Part shown: positions 6,679 through 15,087 of the stretch, piece by piece
Layout of the letters: each line of letters starts with the position of its first letter
How positions within the stretch are numbered: the first letter of the stretch is position 1
Source: Nocardia jiangxiensis NBRC 101359
Lineage (GTDB): Bacteria > Actinomycetota > Actinomycetes > Mycobacteriales > Mycobacteriaceae
Assembly (NCBI RefSeq): GCF_000308615.1
Contig: NZ_BAGB01000027.1
Span: 124,001 to 188,000, forward strand
DNA length: 64,000 nt
Direction: 5' to 3'
The notes under the pieces: generated by a model
What the model was told of the DNA's origin: nothing
The model's database searches: none
The model's input: the letters and a program-made list of their open reading frames with translations, nothing else
Translations under genes and position numbers: made by a program

Positions 6679-8817
6679 TCACACGTCGACGGTGATGCGT
6701 TCCTCGGCCTCGGAGCATTCCCCGTTCAACATCCAGTCTCCGGGCAGTCCCTCCACGCGCATCGTGTCGCCCTCGGCCTCGATCCCGACCGTGACCGGAC
6801 CCAGCCGCAGATCGCTGAGCATCAGCTGTCCCCAGCGCGCGGGCAGGTGCGGTGCGATGTCGAGGGTCCGGTTCGGCACGTCCGGGGACAGGCCCAGGAA
6901 CGACCGCACCAGCAGCAGCGGCGCGGCGCTGGCCCAGGCCTGCGGTGAGCAGGAGGTCGGATAGGGCACCGGCGAGTGGAACTGGTCGCGGCCGAATCCG
7001 CAGAACAGCTCCGGCAGCCGCCCGTTGAAGTGCAGCGCCGCGTCCAGCAGCCCTCTCGCCAGGCGTTCGGCCAGCTCGCAGGCGCCCGGGATGTGCCGGT
7101 ACCGCATCAGTCCGGCCACCGCCAGGGCGGTGTCGTGCGGCCACACCGAACCGTTGTGATAACTCATCGGGTTGTACGCGCCCATCGCCGCGGACAGGGT
7201 GCGCAACCCGAATCCGCTGTCCATATCCGGATCGGCCAGGTGCGCGATCAGTTGTTCGGCGCGTTCGTCCGAGACGATGCCGGTCCACAGGCAGTGCGCG
7301 ACGTTGCTGGACAGCGCGTCGACGGGGCGTTTGCGATGATCGAGAGCCAGTGCGTACCAGCCCCTTTCGGGAACCCAGAACGCTTGATTGAAACGCTCCT
7401 TCAGCGCAATGGCCTGATGTTCCAGGCGGGTGGCCGCGGCCTCGTCACCGCGCGCACGTGCCAGTTCCGCGCCCGCGAGCCGGGCAGCGTAGGTGTAACC
7501 CTGCACCTCGCACAGGGCGATCGGCGGTTCGGCCAGCCGCCCCGTGACGTCGCTGATCGAGTCGAAGCTGTCCTTCCAACCCTGATTGACCAGTCCGCGA
7601 TCGGTTTTGCGGCGGTATTCGACCAGTCCGTCGTCATCGCAGTCGCCGAAATGTTCGAGCCAGTCCAGGGCCGCGCGCGCGGCCGGAATCAGCTCGGCGA
7701 CCGCGGATTCCTCTGCGCCCCAACGGCGGCACTCGGCCAGCAGCATCACGAACAGCGGTGTGGCATCGATCGAGCCGTAGTAGACGCTGCCGCCCAGGAC
7801 GCGTTCACCGGCGGGCCCGCGGCGCATCTCGTGCATGATGCGCCCGGGTTCCTCCTCGGTGATCGGATCGACCGTCGTACCCTGCAACCTCGCCAGCTGA
7901 CGCAGCGTGCCCACGGCCAGTTCGGAGTCCAGCGGCAGCGCCATCCACGAGGTGAGCAGGCTGTCGCGGCCGAACAGGGTCATGAACCAGGGCGCACCGG
8001 CCGCGACGTAGGTGGGCAGGCCGCCGCCCTCATCGATGCGCAGCGCGCCCAGATCGCTCTCGGTGCGGCGCAGGATGTAGGTCAGCCGCGGATCGGTGGA
8101 GGTGAGATCCGTCGAGGTGGCGCGCCATGCGGTCATCCGGGTGATCGGGCTGTCCTCCTCGCCGCAGGAGATCTGCACCCGGCGGTGCCCGGCGACCGGC
8201 TGCGCGAACACCTGGGCCCGCCACTGATTGCGCGCGGGCACCACCACCCGCCAGCTCAGTGCGCCCGGCAGCACCACGGGATCGCCTGTGGCACTGATGA
8301 TCAGGCCGCGGCCCGGATCGGCGTGATCGGTGAAGTGCAGTTCCGATCCGGCGACGGTGACCTCGGCGCTGCCGTGATGACTGCGACCCTCCTTGACCAG
8401 GAACAGATCCGCGAAATCGGCCTCGGCGTGCAGGGTCAGCCGCAGGGCGGTGTCCTCGTGGCCGAGATTGTGCACCGTCACGGTCTCTTTCAGCCCGTCG
8501 CCGATCAGGCGGCTGCGCACGATCAGCAGCGTGCTGTCGGCCACGCCCGGCCGCGGCGGCACGCGCATCACGAAGCGCGCCTTGAACGATTCGGGGGTCA
8601 GCACCGTCAGCTGCTCGGCGTGCTGGCCCTCCACCCGCAGCTCCCAGCGCGAGATCGTGCGGGTGTCCCGATAGAACAGGCCCTGGGCGGTGCCGGGATG
8701 GATGTCGCCGAGATTGTCGGACAGGCAGAAGGTATTCGCCTCGACCAGTGTGATCGTCGACTGACCGCCGCCCAGCCCGACGGGCGGTCCGGCGTTGAAG
8801 ATCTGCGGTGCGCTCAC
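6679..8817 (-). CDS. Glycogen-debranching N-terminal domain protein / amylo-alpha-1,6-glucosidase-like
   Basis: This 712-residue protein has a beta-sandwich N-terminal domain (about residues 15-230, containing LSDNLGDIHPG and GLFYRDTRTISRWEL). A six-hairpin (alpha/alpha)6 toroid of the amylo-alpha-1,6-glucosidase type follows (AAGAPWFMTLFGRDSLLTSW, NPMSYHNGSVWPHDTAL, and SCSPQAWASAAPLLL). These are typical motifs of actinobacterial debranching-like glycosidases. The substrate could be an alpha-glucan or a compatible-solute glycoside. It lies 34 bp downstream of a GT4 glycosyltransferase on the same strand, which supports a shared carbohydrate pathway. Confidence 0.9.
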   Translation of the reverse strand: MSAPQIFNAGPPVGLGGGQSTITLVEANTFCLSDNLGDIHPGTAQGLFYRDTRTISRWELRVEGQHAEQLTVLTPESFKARFVMRVPPRPGVADSTLLIVRSRLIGDGLKETVTVHNLGHEDTALRLTLHAEADFADLFLVKEGRSHHGSAEVTVAGSELHFTDHADPGRGLIISATGDPVVLPGALSWRVVVPARNQWRAQVFAQPVAGHRRVQISCGEEDSPITRMTAWRATSTDLTSTDPRLTYILRRTESDLGALRIDEGGGLPTYVAAGAPWFMTLFGRDSLLTSWMALPLDSELAVGTLRQLARLQGTTVDPITEEEPGRIMHEMRRGPAGERVLGGSVYYGSIDATPLFVMLLAECRRWGAEESAVAELIPAARAALDWLEHFGDCDDDGLVEYRRKTDRGLVNQGWKDSFDSISDVTGRLAEPPIALCEVQGYTYAARLAGAELARARGDEAAATRLEHQAIALKERFNQAFWVPERGWYALALDHRKRPVDALSSNVAHCLWTGIVSDERAEQLIAHLADPDMDSGFGLRTLSAAMGAYNPMSYHNGSVWPHDTALAVAGLMRYRHIPGACELAERLARGLLDAALHFNGRLPELFCGFGRDQFHSPVPYPTSCSPQAWASAAPLLLVRSFLGLSPDVPNRTLDIAPHLPARWGQLMLSDLRLGPVTVGIEAEGDTMRVEGLPGDWMLNGECSEAEERITVDV

Positions 8818-8851
8818 GACGCCACCTCCTCGATGTCTGCGATCGCCGCGC

Positions 8852-10042
8852 TCATGCGTTGCTCACCTGGGTCTGCGCGACGGTCGGGGGCCGTACGACC
8901 ATGGTGCTCACCGAGCCGCCGAGCAAGGCCGCAGTACGTTGTGGGGCAAGGGCTTTGAGATAGGCCGACTCGTAACCGGCGCTGAGCCGATCGACGCAGA
9001 AGTGTTCTTCGACCCGGCTGCGGCACTTCTCGGGGTCGATATCGCGCACCGCCTCCAGGGCCGCGGGCAGTTCGGCCTCGTCGTCGCAGATGATGCCGGT
9101 GACGCCGTCCTCGACCACCTCCTCGACCGCGCCGCCGCGCAACGCGACAACCGGTGTGCCACAAGCCATCGCCTCGATCATCACCATGCCGAAGGGCTCC
9201 TCCCAGCCGATCGGGAACAGCAGGCAGCGCGCCGAGGCAAGCAGCAGGCGTTTGGCGACGGCATCGGCCTCGCCGAAGACGCTGTCGTCGGCGGTGAGCA
9301 GCGGCCGCACCTGTGATTCGAAGAACGCCTTCTCTTCCGGCTCATTGCATTTCGCGGCGAGCACCAGCCGCAGGCCGGCCGCGTGCGTGGCCCGCAGCGC
9401 CCGGTGCGGGCCCTTGTATTCGGCGTACCGCCCCAGGAACAGCGCGTAGTCCTTCTTCTCCTGGCGGAACGGCCATTCGCTCGGGCGCACCGCGTTGTAG
9501 ACGCGCCCGACCCAGTTCAGATCCGCGGCCAGACTGCGCTGGCGGTCGCTGATGGCGACCAGATGGGCGGTGTCGTCCAGGGCGCGGTAGTACTCGCCCG
9601 GATCGCCGTCCACCGGCCCGTGCACGGTGACGATGGTCGGGATGCCCAGCTCGCTGTAGGTGGGGGCGTTGAGCGGCCCGGCGAAGGTGTGGTCGTGCAC
9701 GATATCGATGTGATCGACCGCCGCGATCCGTTCGACCGCCTGGCGGACCTTGAGCGCGTTGTGCACTTCCGGAGCCGCCTGGCCGAGTAGTTCGGGAATT
9801 ATTGATTCCCACACCGGGACGAAACGTGCTCTCGTACCGTTCTTTCCGGCGCCCAGCAGGGTCACCCGGTGTCCGCGATCGATCAGAGCGTCGGTCAGTT
9901 CGGCGACCACGGCCTCCACGCCGCCATAACCGGCCGGTGGCACGTCGAAATACGGCGGCGCCACCATGACGATATGCAGTGGACCGCCAGGAACGGGCAG
10001 TTCGCGAACCGTCGAATCGGCCTGGGAAATGGTGCTGCTCAC
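8852..10042 (-). CDS. Glycosyltransferase family 4 (GT-B fold)
   Basis: This 396-residue protein transfers a sugar from a nucleotide donor with retention of configuration. The N-terminal domain begins IVMVAPPYFDVPPAGYGGVE, with the Gly-rich loop of GT4 enzymes. The C-terminal domain has the conserved EPFGMVMIEAMACGTPVVA (E-x7-E motif) at about residues 282-300. A GTG start at 10042 is used, with GAGGAG a few bases upstream. It is first in a probable operon with the debranching-like gene. The acceptor is unknown. Synthesis and breakdown of the same glucan or glycoside is one reading of the pair. Confidence 0.92.
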   Translation of the reverse strand: MSSTISQADSTVRELPVPGGPLHIVMVAPPYFDVPPAGYGGVEAVVAELTDALIDRGHRVTLLGAGKNGTRARFVPVWESIIPELLGQAAPEVHNALKVRQAVERIAAVDHIDIVHDHTFAGPLNAPTYSELGIPTIVTVHGPVDGDPGEYYRALDDTAHLVAISDRQRSLAADLNWVGRVYNAVRPSEWPFRQEKKDYALFLGRYAEYKGPHRALRATHAAGLRLVLAAKCNEPEEKAFFESQVRPLLTADDSVFGEADAVAKRLLLASARCLLFPIGWEEPFGMVMIEAMACGTPVVALRGGAVEEVVEDGVTGIICDDEAELPAALEAVRDIDPEKCRSRVEEHFCVDRLSAGYESAYLKALAPQRTAALLGGSVSTMVVRPPTVAQTQVSNA

Positions 10043-10405
10043 GGTATTCCTCCTCAGCTACGGTGCTGTGAGTTTGTGACGAGGCAGAACATCGGTGTGG
10101 ACTTGTCGAACCGAACAGGCGATGGACACACGAGAACTCGGCGCTGGCACCGCCGAGCGCCGGGGTGAACCGGAGTGAATCTTTCCCTCTGTGGTGTCGA
10201 GGACGGCGCACACGTCGCAGGTGCGTCCAGCCCTCGATACCGATACCACGCTACTACGTTTTGCCGGGCGATTGGACAACTCCTGGCAACCTTTCCGCTG
10301 CGTGGCCTTGCGACAGCGTCCGACCGCGCGCAGATGCCCTGGTCGCGGTGTGGGCCGGTGGGGTCCGGCCGGCGCGTGCCCGGGGCGTTTTGGTTGACTG
10401 CGGAT
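10043..10405. other. Divergent intergenic region (GT4 / trpF)
   Basis: About 360 bp lie between two divergent genes. It must contain promoters for the glycosyltransferase operon and for trpF. The only firm element I can see is the GAGGAG ribosome binding site in front of the GT4 gene at about 10046-10053. No clear palindrome, riboswitch or attenuator is visible, and there is no tryptophan-rich leader peptide before trpF. Confidence 0.4.
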
Positions 10406-11008
10406 ATGGCCGATCTCTTCGTCAAGATCTGTGGGCTGCGGACCGAGCGGGACGTGGACGTTGCCGTCGCGTCCGGTGCGGACGCGGTCGGATTCGTCTT
10501 CGCTGCCGGTCCGCGCACCGTCGACGCGCCGACCGCGCACCGGCTCGCGGCTCGCGTGCCCGATCATGTGCTGACCGTCGGCGTCTTCCGCGGCCAATCG
10601 GTCGAGGAGGTTCGCGAACTGGCCGAACACAGCGGTATCCGTGCGATCCAGTTGCACGGCGACGAGGGGCCGGACTACTACGAGACGCTGCGCGCGCCCG
10701 GCCGCACTCTGATTCGTGCGGTCGCGGCAGGGCAGCGGACGCCGCGCCCGGGCGAACTCGGTGAGGACCTGTTGCTGCTGGACGCCCCGGATCCCGGCTC
10801 GGGCAAGGCGTGGAACTGGGGTGCACCGGATTTCGCCGCTCCCGCCGGGCGCTGGGTGCTGGCCGGTGGCCTGCGCCCGGACACCGTTCGTGCGGCGGTC
10901 GAGGCGACCGGGGCGTGGGGCGTGGACGTCTCCAGTGGCGTGGAGAGCGAGCGGGGCGTCAAATCACCCGAGTTGATCCGGGCCTTCCTCGCCGCCGCTC
11001 GCGCCTAG
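10406..11008 (+). CDS. trpF: Phosphoribosylanthranilate isomerase
   Basis: This 200-residue (beta/alpha)8 enzyme catalyses the Amadori rearrangement of phosphoribosylanthranilate in tryptophan synthesis. The key residues are present. The general base is Cys9 in VKICGLR and the general acid is Asp126 in LLLLDAPDPGSG, the same positions as in well-studied TrpF enzymes to within two residues. Phosphate-binding loops LAGGLRP and GVDVSSGVE are near the C-terminus. The reading frame is open further upstream, but the ATG at 10406 gives the family N-terminus. It stands alone, away from other trp genes. Many actinobacteria lack trpF and rely on the bifunctional HisA homologue PriA, so its presence here is notable. 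Confidence 0.93.
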   Translation: MADLFVKICGLRTERDVDVAVASGADAVGFVFAAGPRTVDAPTAHRLAARVPDHVLTVGVFRGQSVEEVRELAEHSGIRAIQLHGDEGPDYYETLRAPGRTLIRAVAAGQRTPRPGELGEDLLLLDAPDPGSGKAWNWGAPDFAAPAGRWVLAGGLRPDTVRAAVEATGAWGVDVSSGVESERGVKSPELIRAFLAAARA

Positions 11009-11016
11009 ATCGAGCT

Positions 11017-11409
11017 TTACGGAACTGCTGGCGATCCTCCAGCAACCACCGGCAATCCGGACGATTTCCACGCCCGGAAGCCGCCGACGAGATCGGTGGC
11101 CCGGTGCAGTCCGAGCTCCTGGGCGTCGGCGGCGGCCAGACTCGAGGCGTAGCCCTCGTTGCAGACGATCACCACCGGGGTCTCGGCGGTCAGCTCCGGC
11201 AGCCGATGATCGCCGTGCGGATCCAGCCGCCACTCCAGCACGATGCGTTCCACCACGACGGCATCGGGAATCTCGCCCTCGGCGAGGCGATTCGCGTGCG
11301 GACGGATGTCGACGACCAGTGCGCCCTCGCGCTGTAGTGCCGCGGCGCGTTCGGGATCGACCCGGTCCAGTCCGGCCCGTGCGCGGGCGAGCTTGTCCTC
11401 GATGCTCAT
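11017..11409 (-). CDS. Rhodanese-domain protein
   Basis: This single rhodanese domain of 130 residues transfers sulfane sulfur through an active-site cysteine. The cysteine is in VVIVCNEGYASSLAA at about residue 83, the six-residue loop CNEGYA being typical of the active-site ring. The domain begins after a short helical N-terminus (MSIEDKLARARAGL). ATG at 11409 was chosen over an upstream in-frame extension that overlaps the neighbouring gene. It lies 19 bp downstream of cysteine dioxygenase on the same strand, so the pair probably handles sulfur from cysteine catabolism. Confidence 0.9.
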   Translation of the reverse strand: MSIEDKLARARAGLDRVDPERAAALQREGALVVDIRPHANRLAEGEIPDAVVVERIVLEWRLDPHGDHRLPELTAETPVVIVCNEGYASSLAAADAQELGLHRATDLVGGFRAWKSSGLPVVAGGSPAVP

Positions 11410-11428
11410 CGCGATACCTCCTGCTCGA

Positions 11429-11965
11429 CTATCGCGACTGTTCCACACCGGCGAAGTCGGTGAGTGCGCGGTATTCGCGCACCGGGCGCAGCGGCGGGGA
11501 ATAGGCGTGGACCGTGGCGGCCGGGCCGGTGCCGCCGTTCCTGAGTTGATGGGCGCGGCCGGGACCGAAGGCGACGGTGTCGCCGCTGTGCCAGTGCGCC
11601 GCGCGGACCGGGCCGCCGCTGTGCCGGTACTCCTCGTCGAGTTCGCCGAGGGTGATGGTGAACGCGCCGGCCGCGCCGCCGTGATCATGCGGTTCGGTGC
11701 CCTGGCCGGGTGTCCACGACAGCAGCCACACCTCCACGCCCATGGTCAGGGCCAGCCGGGTCCACCAGCGCTGCTCGGGGTCGAAACGCACGATATCCCG
11801 CAGGCGCGTACCGAATTCGGCGGCCACGGTGCTGGTGAGGTCGTGTAACTCGGCAGGGGACCACAGTGTGCGTTCGGCTCGCACCGCCTCGTGCATCGAC
11901 GGTAAGTCGATACCGGGATGAATATCCTTGGCGTGCTTGAGTTTCACAGGCAGTGACGTGGTCAC
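11429..11965 (-). CDS. Cysteine dioxygenase (type I)
   Basis: This 178-residue cupin protein oxidises cysteine to cysteine sulfinate with non-haem iron and O2. The three iron ligands are visible as His93 and His95 (EPHDHGGAAG) and His139 (PGRAHQL). This is the bacterial CDO pattern. The start is a GTG at 11965 (MTTSLPVKLKH). It is first in an operon with a rhodanese 19 bp downstream, a common arrangement in actinobacteria. It converges with trpF beyond the rhodanese gene. A related thiol dioxygenase with another small thiol substrate is the main alternative. Confidence 0.92.
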   Translation of the reverse strand: MTTSLPVKLKHAKDIHPGIDLPSMHEAVRAERTLWSPAELHDLTSTVAAEFGTRLRDIVRFDPEQRWWTRLALTMGVEVWLLSWTPGQGTEPHDHGGAAGAFTITLGELDEEYRHSGGPVRAAHWHSGDTVAFGPGRAHQLRNGGTGPAATVHAYSPPLRPVREYRALTDFAGVEQSR

Positions 11966-12132
11966 CCAACCTCCCGTCGTCGTACGGACAGCCCGGACGC
12001 GGGGTGCGCCCGGTGCACCGGTCCGCAGAATTCTCCGCCGTCACGTCGCGATTGCCATCGGCCACGATCACCGTGAGTAAAAAGCTGCGATGGCTCGTTT
12101 CGGTCGATTCGATCAGTTTTCGCTTTCGAATG

Positions 12133-12144
12133 ATCAGATCTGAT
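12133..12144. promoter_or_regulatory. Palindromic operator candidate upstream of DeoR gene
   Basis: The perfect 12-bp palindrome ATCAGATCTGAT is centred 19 bp upstream of the DeoR-family start and abuts a possible -10 box (TACGTT, 12146-12151). The location between the promoter elements suits autorepression by the DeoR protein or control by another regulator. Confidence 0.5.
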
Positions 12145-12157
12145 GTACGTTCGAGCG

Positions 12158-12919
12158 ATGGCATACGGCGAGACCAGGCAGGCGCAGATCGTGCGGGCAC
12201 TGCGGTCGGCGGAAGCGGTGAGTGTGGCCGACCTGTCGCGGGCACTGGGCGCTTCGGAGGTGACGATCCGGCGTGACCTGGCCGAACTCGAGCAGGCCGG
12301 TGTGCTGCGGCGGGTGCGCGGTGGTGCGGTCAGTGCCATGCTGCGCGGGGAGGGGCTGCCCTTCGCGATGCGCGAGCTCGAGCGCGCCGAGGCCAAGGCG
12401 CGGATCGCCGAGGCGGCCGTGGCCCGGATCTCCGACGGTGAATCGGTCGTACTCGACGGTGGCACAACGGGTTCCGCGGCCGCGCGATGTCTGACGCAGC
12501 GGCGGCTCACGGTCGTGCCGCTGGCCCTGTCCGAGTTCGGTTCGCTGGCCTCCGCGCCCGGCGTATCACTGCTGCTGCCCGGTGGGACGGTGTGCGCGGG
12601 GGAGTCCTCGCTGGTCGGCCCGATGACCGAGCAGAACCTCGCGCAACTGCGGCTGGACACCATGCTGCTGACCTGCTGCGGATTCGATCCGCGTCGTGGT
12701 GTCACCGCTTACGACCTGGGCGATGCGGCGGTGAAGCGGGCCGCGATGGCAGCCTCGGCCCGCACCATCGCGATGGTCGATTCGAGCAAGTTCGCCCGCA
12801 CCGCGATGGCGGTGGTATGCCCGACCACGGCCGTGGACATGGTGATCACCGATGTCGACGCGCCCGAGGACGTGGTCGCTGCGTTACGCGCGGACGGTAT
12901 CGAGGTGCACTGTGTCTGA
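12158..12919 (+). CDS. DeoR/GlpR-family transcriptional regulator
   Basis: This 253-residue repressor has an N-terminal DeoR helix-turn-helix at about residues 18-42 (VSVADLSRALGASEVTIRRD). A C-terminal sugar-phosphate-sensing DeoRC domain follows (VVLDGGTTGSAAARCL, then the VDSSKFARTAM motif). The ATG at 12158 is preferred to an alternative start five codons upstream. There is no ribosome binding site, but TACGTT lies 6 bp upstream, so the mRNA may be leaderless. Its last 8 bp overlap the MFS gene, so the two form one transcription unit, and the regulator probably controls the transporter in response to a phosphorylated sugar or related metabolite. Confidence 0.93.
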   Translation: MAYGETRQAQIVRALRSAEAVSVADLSRALGASEVTIRRDLAELEQAGVLRRVRGGAVSAMLRGEGLPFAMRELERAEAKARIAEAAVARISDGESVVLDGGTTGSAAARCLTQRRLTVVPLALSEFGSLASAPGVSLLLPGGTVCAGESSLVGPMTEQNLAQLRLDTMLLTCCGFDPRRGVTAYDLGDAAVKRAAMAASARTIAMVDSSKFARTAMAVVCPTTAVDMVITDVDAPEDVVAALRADGIEVHCV

Positions 12920-14123
12920 TCTGCCCTGCCGCACCGAACAGGATCGGTCCGGTGCATCCAAAGGACCCGGGGCAGCGCCGATTTCGGTCGGCGTGACCTT
13001 CTTCGTGCAGGCTGTCCTGTTCGCCTCGTGGACCGCGCACATCCCGGGCGTCGAAGCGACGCTGGGCCTGAGCGACGGCACCCTGGGAACCGCGCTGCTG
13101 GGCCTGCCGATCGGATCGGTCACCGCGATGGTGCTGTGCGGCTGGTTGCTGCCGCGGCTGGGCAGCCCGTGGCTGATCCGGATCTCCATCGTCGGCTACG
13201 CCGTCGCCGGAATCGGTGTGGGACTGGCGGATTCGCCGGTTGTGCTGTTCGTCGCGCTGTATTTCTGGGGACTGATGCAGGGAATGGTCGACGTCGCGAT
13301 GAACACCCAGGCGGTGACCGTCGAGAAGGCGGTGGGCCGCCCGATCATGTCCCGGCTGCACGGCATGTGGAGTGTCGGCGGGTTCGCGGGCGGGCTGATC
13401 GGTTCCGGCGCGGTGGGCCTGGGGATCGGCCTGACCGCTCAGCTCGCGGTACTGGGCGTACTGGCCGTCGTGGCCGTGGAAGTGCTGTCGCGGCACCTGA
13501 TCGGTGATACCTCGGCCCCGCGGTCGCGCGCGGACCGCGCCTCGCGTCGCAGCCGATGGTCGGCGGTGATCGCGCTGCTCGGCGCGGTCGCGTTCGCCTC
13601 GATGCTGTGCGAGGGGGCCGCGGCGGACTGGTCCGCGGCCTACCTGCGCAACGAACTCGGCACCAGTGCCGCGACGGCGGGTCTGGGCTACGCCTCCTTC
13701 GCGCTGGCGATGGTGGCGATGCGGTTGAGCGGCACGGGATTACAGCGCCGATTCCGCCCCACCGCACTGCTTCCGGTGCTGGCCATGGTGTTCGCCTGCG
13801 GTATGGGCGCGGCGCTGATCCTGCGTCAGCCCGTCGTGGCTCTGCTCGGATTCGCCTGTATGGGACTCGGATTGGGTCTGGTCGTACCGAGCGCCTTCAG
13901 TGCCGCGGGCCGGGTTGCCGCGGACGCCAACCCGGGCCCGTCGATCGCCGCGGTCGCCGCCCTGGGCTGGTGCGGATTCGTCTCGGGCCCACCGCTGATC
14001 GGCCATCTCGCCGACCTGGTCGGACTCGATGCGGCCCTGTGGGTTCTGCCGTGCCTGGCCGTGATCCTGGCCCTCGTCGCGCGTTTCGGCAGAGCCTTCG
14101 CCGAACCCGCACCCTCGCAATGA
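12912..14123 (+). CDS. MFS transporter
   Basis: This 403-residue integral membrane protein has about 12 hydrophobic segments. The first is VGVTFFVQAVLFASWTAHI, followed by the loop motif LPRLGSPW. It resembles sugar-efflux or YbjJ-like MFS members (SWTAHIPGVEATLGLSDG, and EGAAADWSAAYLRNELG in the second half), which are often paired with DeoR regulators. A GTG start at 12912 overlaps the end of the DeoR gene by 8 bp, giving tight translational coupling. The direction and substrate are not determined. Export of a sugar or its derivative is inferred from relatives and the DeoR partner. Confidence 0.88.
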   Translation: MSDLPCRTEQDRSGASKGPGAAPISVGVTFFVQAVLFASWTAHIPGVEATLGLSDGTLGTALLGLPIGSVTAMVLCGWLLPRLGSPWLIRISIVGYAVAGIGVGLADSPVVLFVALYFWGLMQGMVDVAMNTQAVTVEKAVGRPIMSRLHGMWSVGGFAGGLIGSGAVGLGIGLTAQLAVLGVLAVVAVEVLSRHLIGDTSAPRSRADRASRRSRWSAVIALLGAVAFASMLCEGAAADWSAAYLRNELGTSAATAGLGYASFALAMVAMRLSGTGLQRRFRPTALLPVLAMVFACGMGAALILRQPVVALLGFACMGLGLGLVVPSAFSAAGRVAADANPGPSIAAVAALGWCGFVSGPPLIGHLADLVGLDAALWVLPCLAVILALVARFGRAFAEPAPSQ

Positions 14124-14144
14124 GATTCGTCTCCTCGATGACGC

Positions 14145-15029
14145 TCAGGGGCGGCGGGCGATCCAGACCGGCCGTTCGTCGCGGACGGTGAGATCGGAGC
14201 GCCGGGCGAGGCTCTCGGGCCCGTCGGACAGCAGGACATCCAGCGCGGTCGCGTCCTGCGGGGCCAGGCGCTCGGCGAGGCCGGTGCGCATGCGCTGGAG
14301 AGTGCGGTGGGCCAAGCGGGTGGCGGCTTCGGAAAGCGGGGGAGTCAGCGAGACGAGAATGCGGCGCTCGGTGTCGATCTCGAATCCGGCCTTGGTGAGC
14401 AGGCTCGCCCAGTCCGAACCGAGATGCGGGACATGGTCGGCGGTCTCGGCGGCCAGGGCCTCGTGGGCGCGATCCTCGAGCTCGCCGAGTTCGCCTGCGG
14501 TGGAGAGGAATCGGGGCATCGAGTTCAGTTCGGCCAGGGCCAGCAGACCGCCGGGGCGGATCGTGCCGAACAGGTCGGTCAGCACGCGATCCGGATCTGC
14601 CGTGTGGTGCAGGGAATTCGCCGCCCAGGCCAGGTCGACGGGTTCGAGTTCGGGCCATGCGGCGTCGAGATCGGTGCGCAGGGTGTGGATGCGTTCGGCG
14701 ACGCCGCGGGCGCCGGCCTTGTCCCGCAGTCGCGTCAGCATGAACTCGGAGACGTCGACGGCAGTGATCTCGGCATCGGGAAAGCGTTGTGCCAGAGCGA
14801 GTGCGCCGCTGCCGGTGCCGGCGCCCATGTCCAGGATGCGCCGGACGGGTCGGTCGTCGAGGTGATCGCGGATCAGCGCCGTCACCTCGGGGAGGTATTC
14901 CGGCAGCGCCTCCGCGTCGAGATCGAGCAGGTCGGCCAGGGCGGATTCGTCGCCGTGGTCGTGGCCGCCGCGCTGGTGATGGTGGTTGTGGTCGTGGCCG
15001 CCGTGCTGGTGATCGTGATCGTGGCTCAT
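14145..15029 (-). CDS. Class I SAM-dependent methyltransferase with His-rich N-terminus
   Basis: This 294-residue protein has a standard methyltransferase core: motif I RRILDMGAGTGSGALALA near residue 80, ITAVDVSEFM as the second strand, and DLAWAANSLHHT as motif IV. The unusual part is the first about 27 residues, MSHDHDHQHGG followed by HDHNHHHQRGGHDHGD, which contain about 12 histidines and several aspartates. Such tails bind Ni, Zn or Cu in other proteins. The ATG at 15029 is chosen because the His tail directly follows it. Further upstream the frame overlaps the divergent regulator. It is 48 bp from an XRE-cupin regulator transcribed the other way. The substrate is unknown. Confidence 0.87.
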   Translation of the reverse strand: MSHDHDHQHGGHDHNHHHQRGGHDHGDESALADLLDLDAEALPEYLPEVTALIRDHLDDRPVRRILDMGAGTGSGALALAQRFPDAEITAVDVSEFMLTRLRDKAGARGVAERIHTLRTDLDAAWPELEPVDLAWAANSLHHTADPDRVLTDLFGTIRPGGLLALAELNSMPRFLSTAGELGELEDRAHEALAAETADHVPHLGSDWASLLTKAGFEIDTERRILVSLTPPLSEAATRLAHRTLQRMRTGLAERLAPQDATALDVLLSDGPESLARRSDLTVRDERPVWIARRP

Positions 15030-15064
15030 GGATTCGACGCTACCCGTCGCTTGCTCTGAAGGCA

Positions 15065-15070
15065 TACAAT
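15065..15070 (+). promoter_or_regulatory. -10 element of leaderless XRE-cupin promoter
   Basis: TACAAT ends 7 bp before the ATG at 15078, so transcription would begin at or next to the start codon. No Shine-Dalgarno sequence fits in the gap. The -35 region is weak, around 15042-15047. Confidence 0.6.
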
Positions 15071-15087
15071 CTTGCTTATGACGCAAG
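15071..15087. repeat. Inverted repeat over start codon of XRE-cupin gene
   Basis: The repeat CTTGC-N7-GCAAG spans the predicted transcription start and the ATG at 15078. It could be an operator for autorepression by the XRE protein. In a leaderless message it could also form a small hairpin at the 5' end. The arms are short at five bases, so chance is possible. Confidence 0.35.

Noticed and set aside
10043..10405. Tryptophan attenuator upstream of trpF
   Set aside because: No leader ORF with tandem Trp codons and no terminator/antiterminator pair is present.
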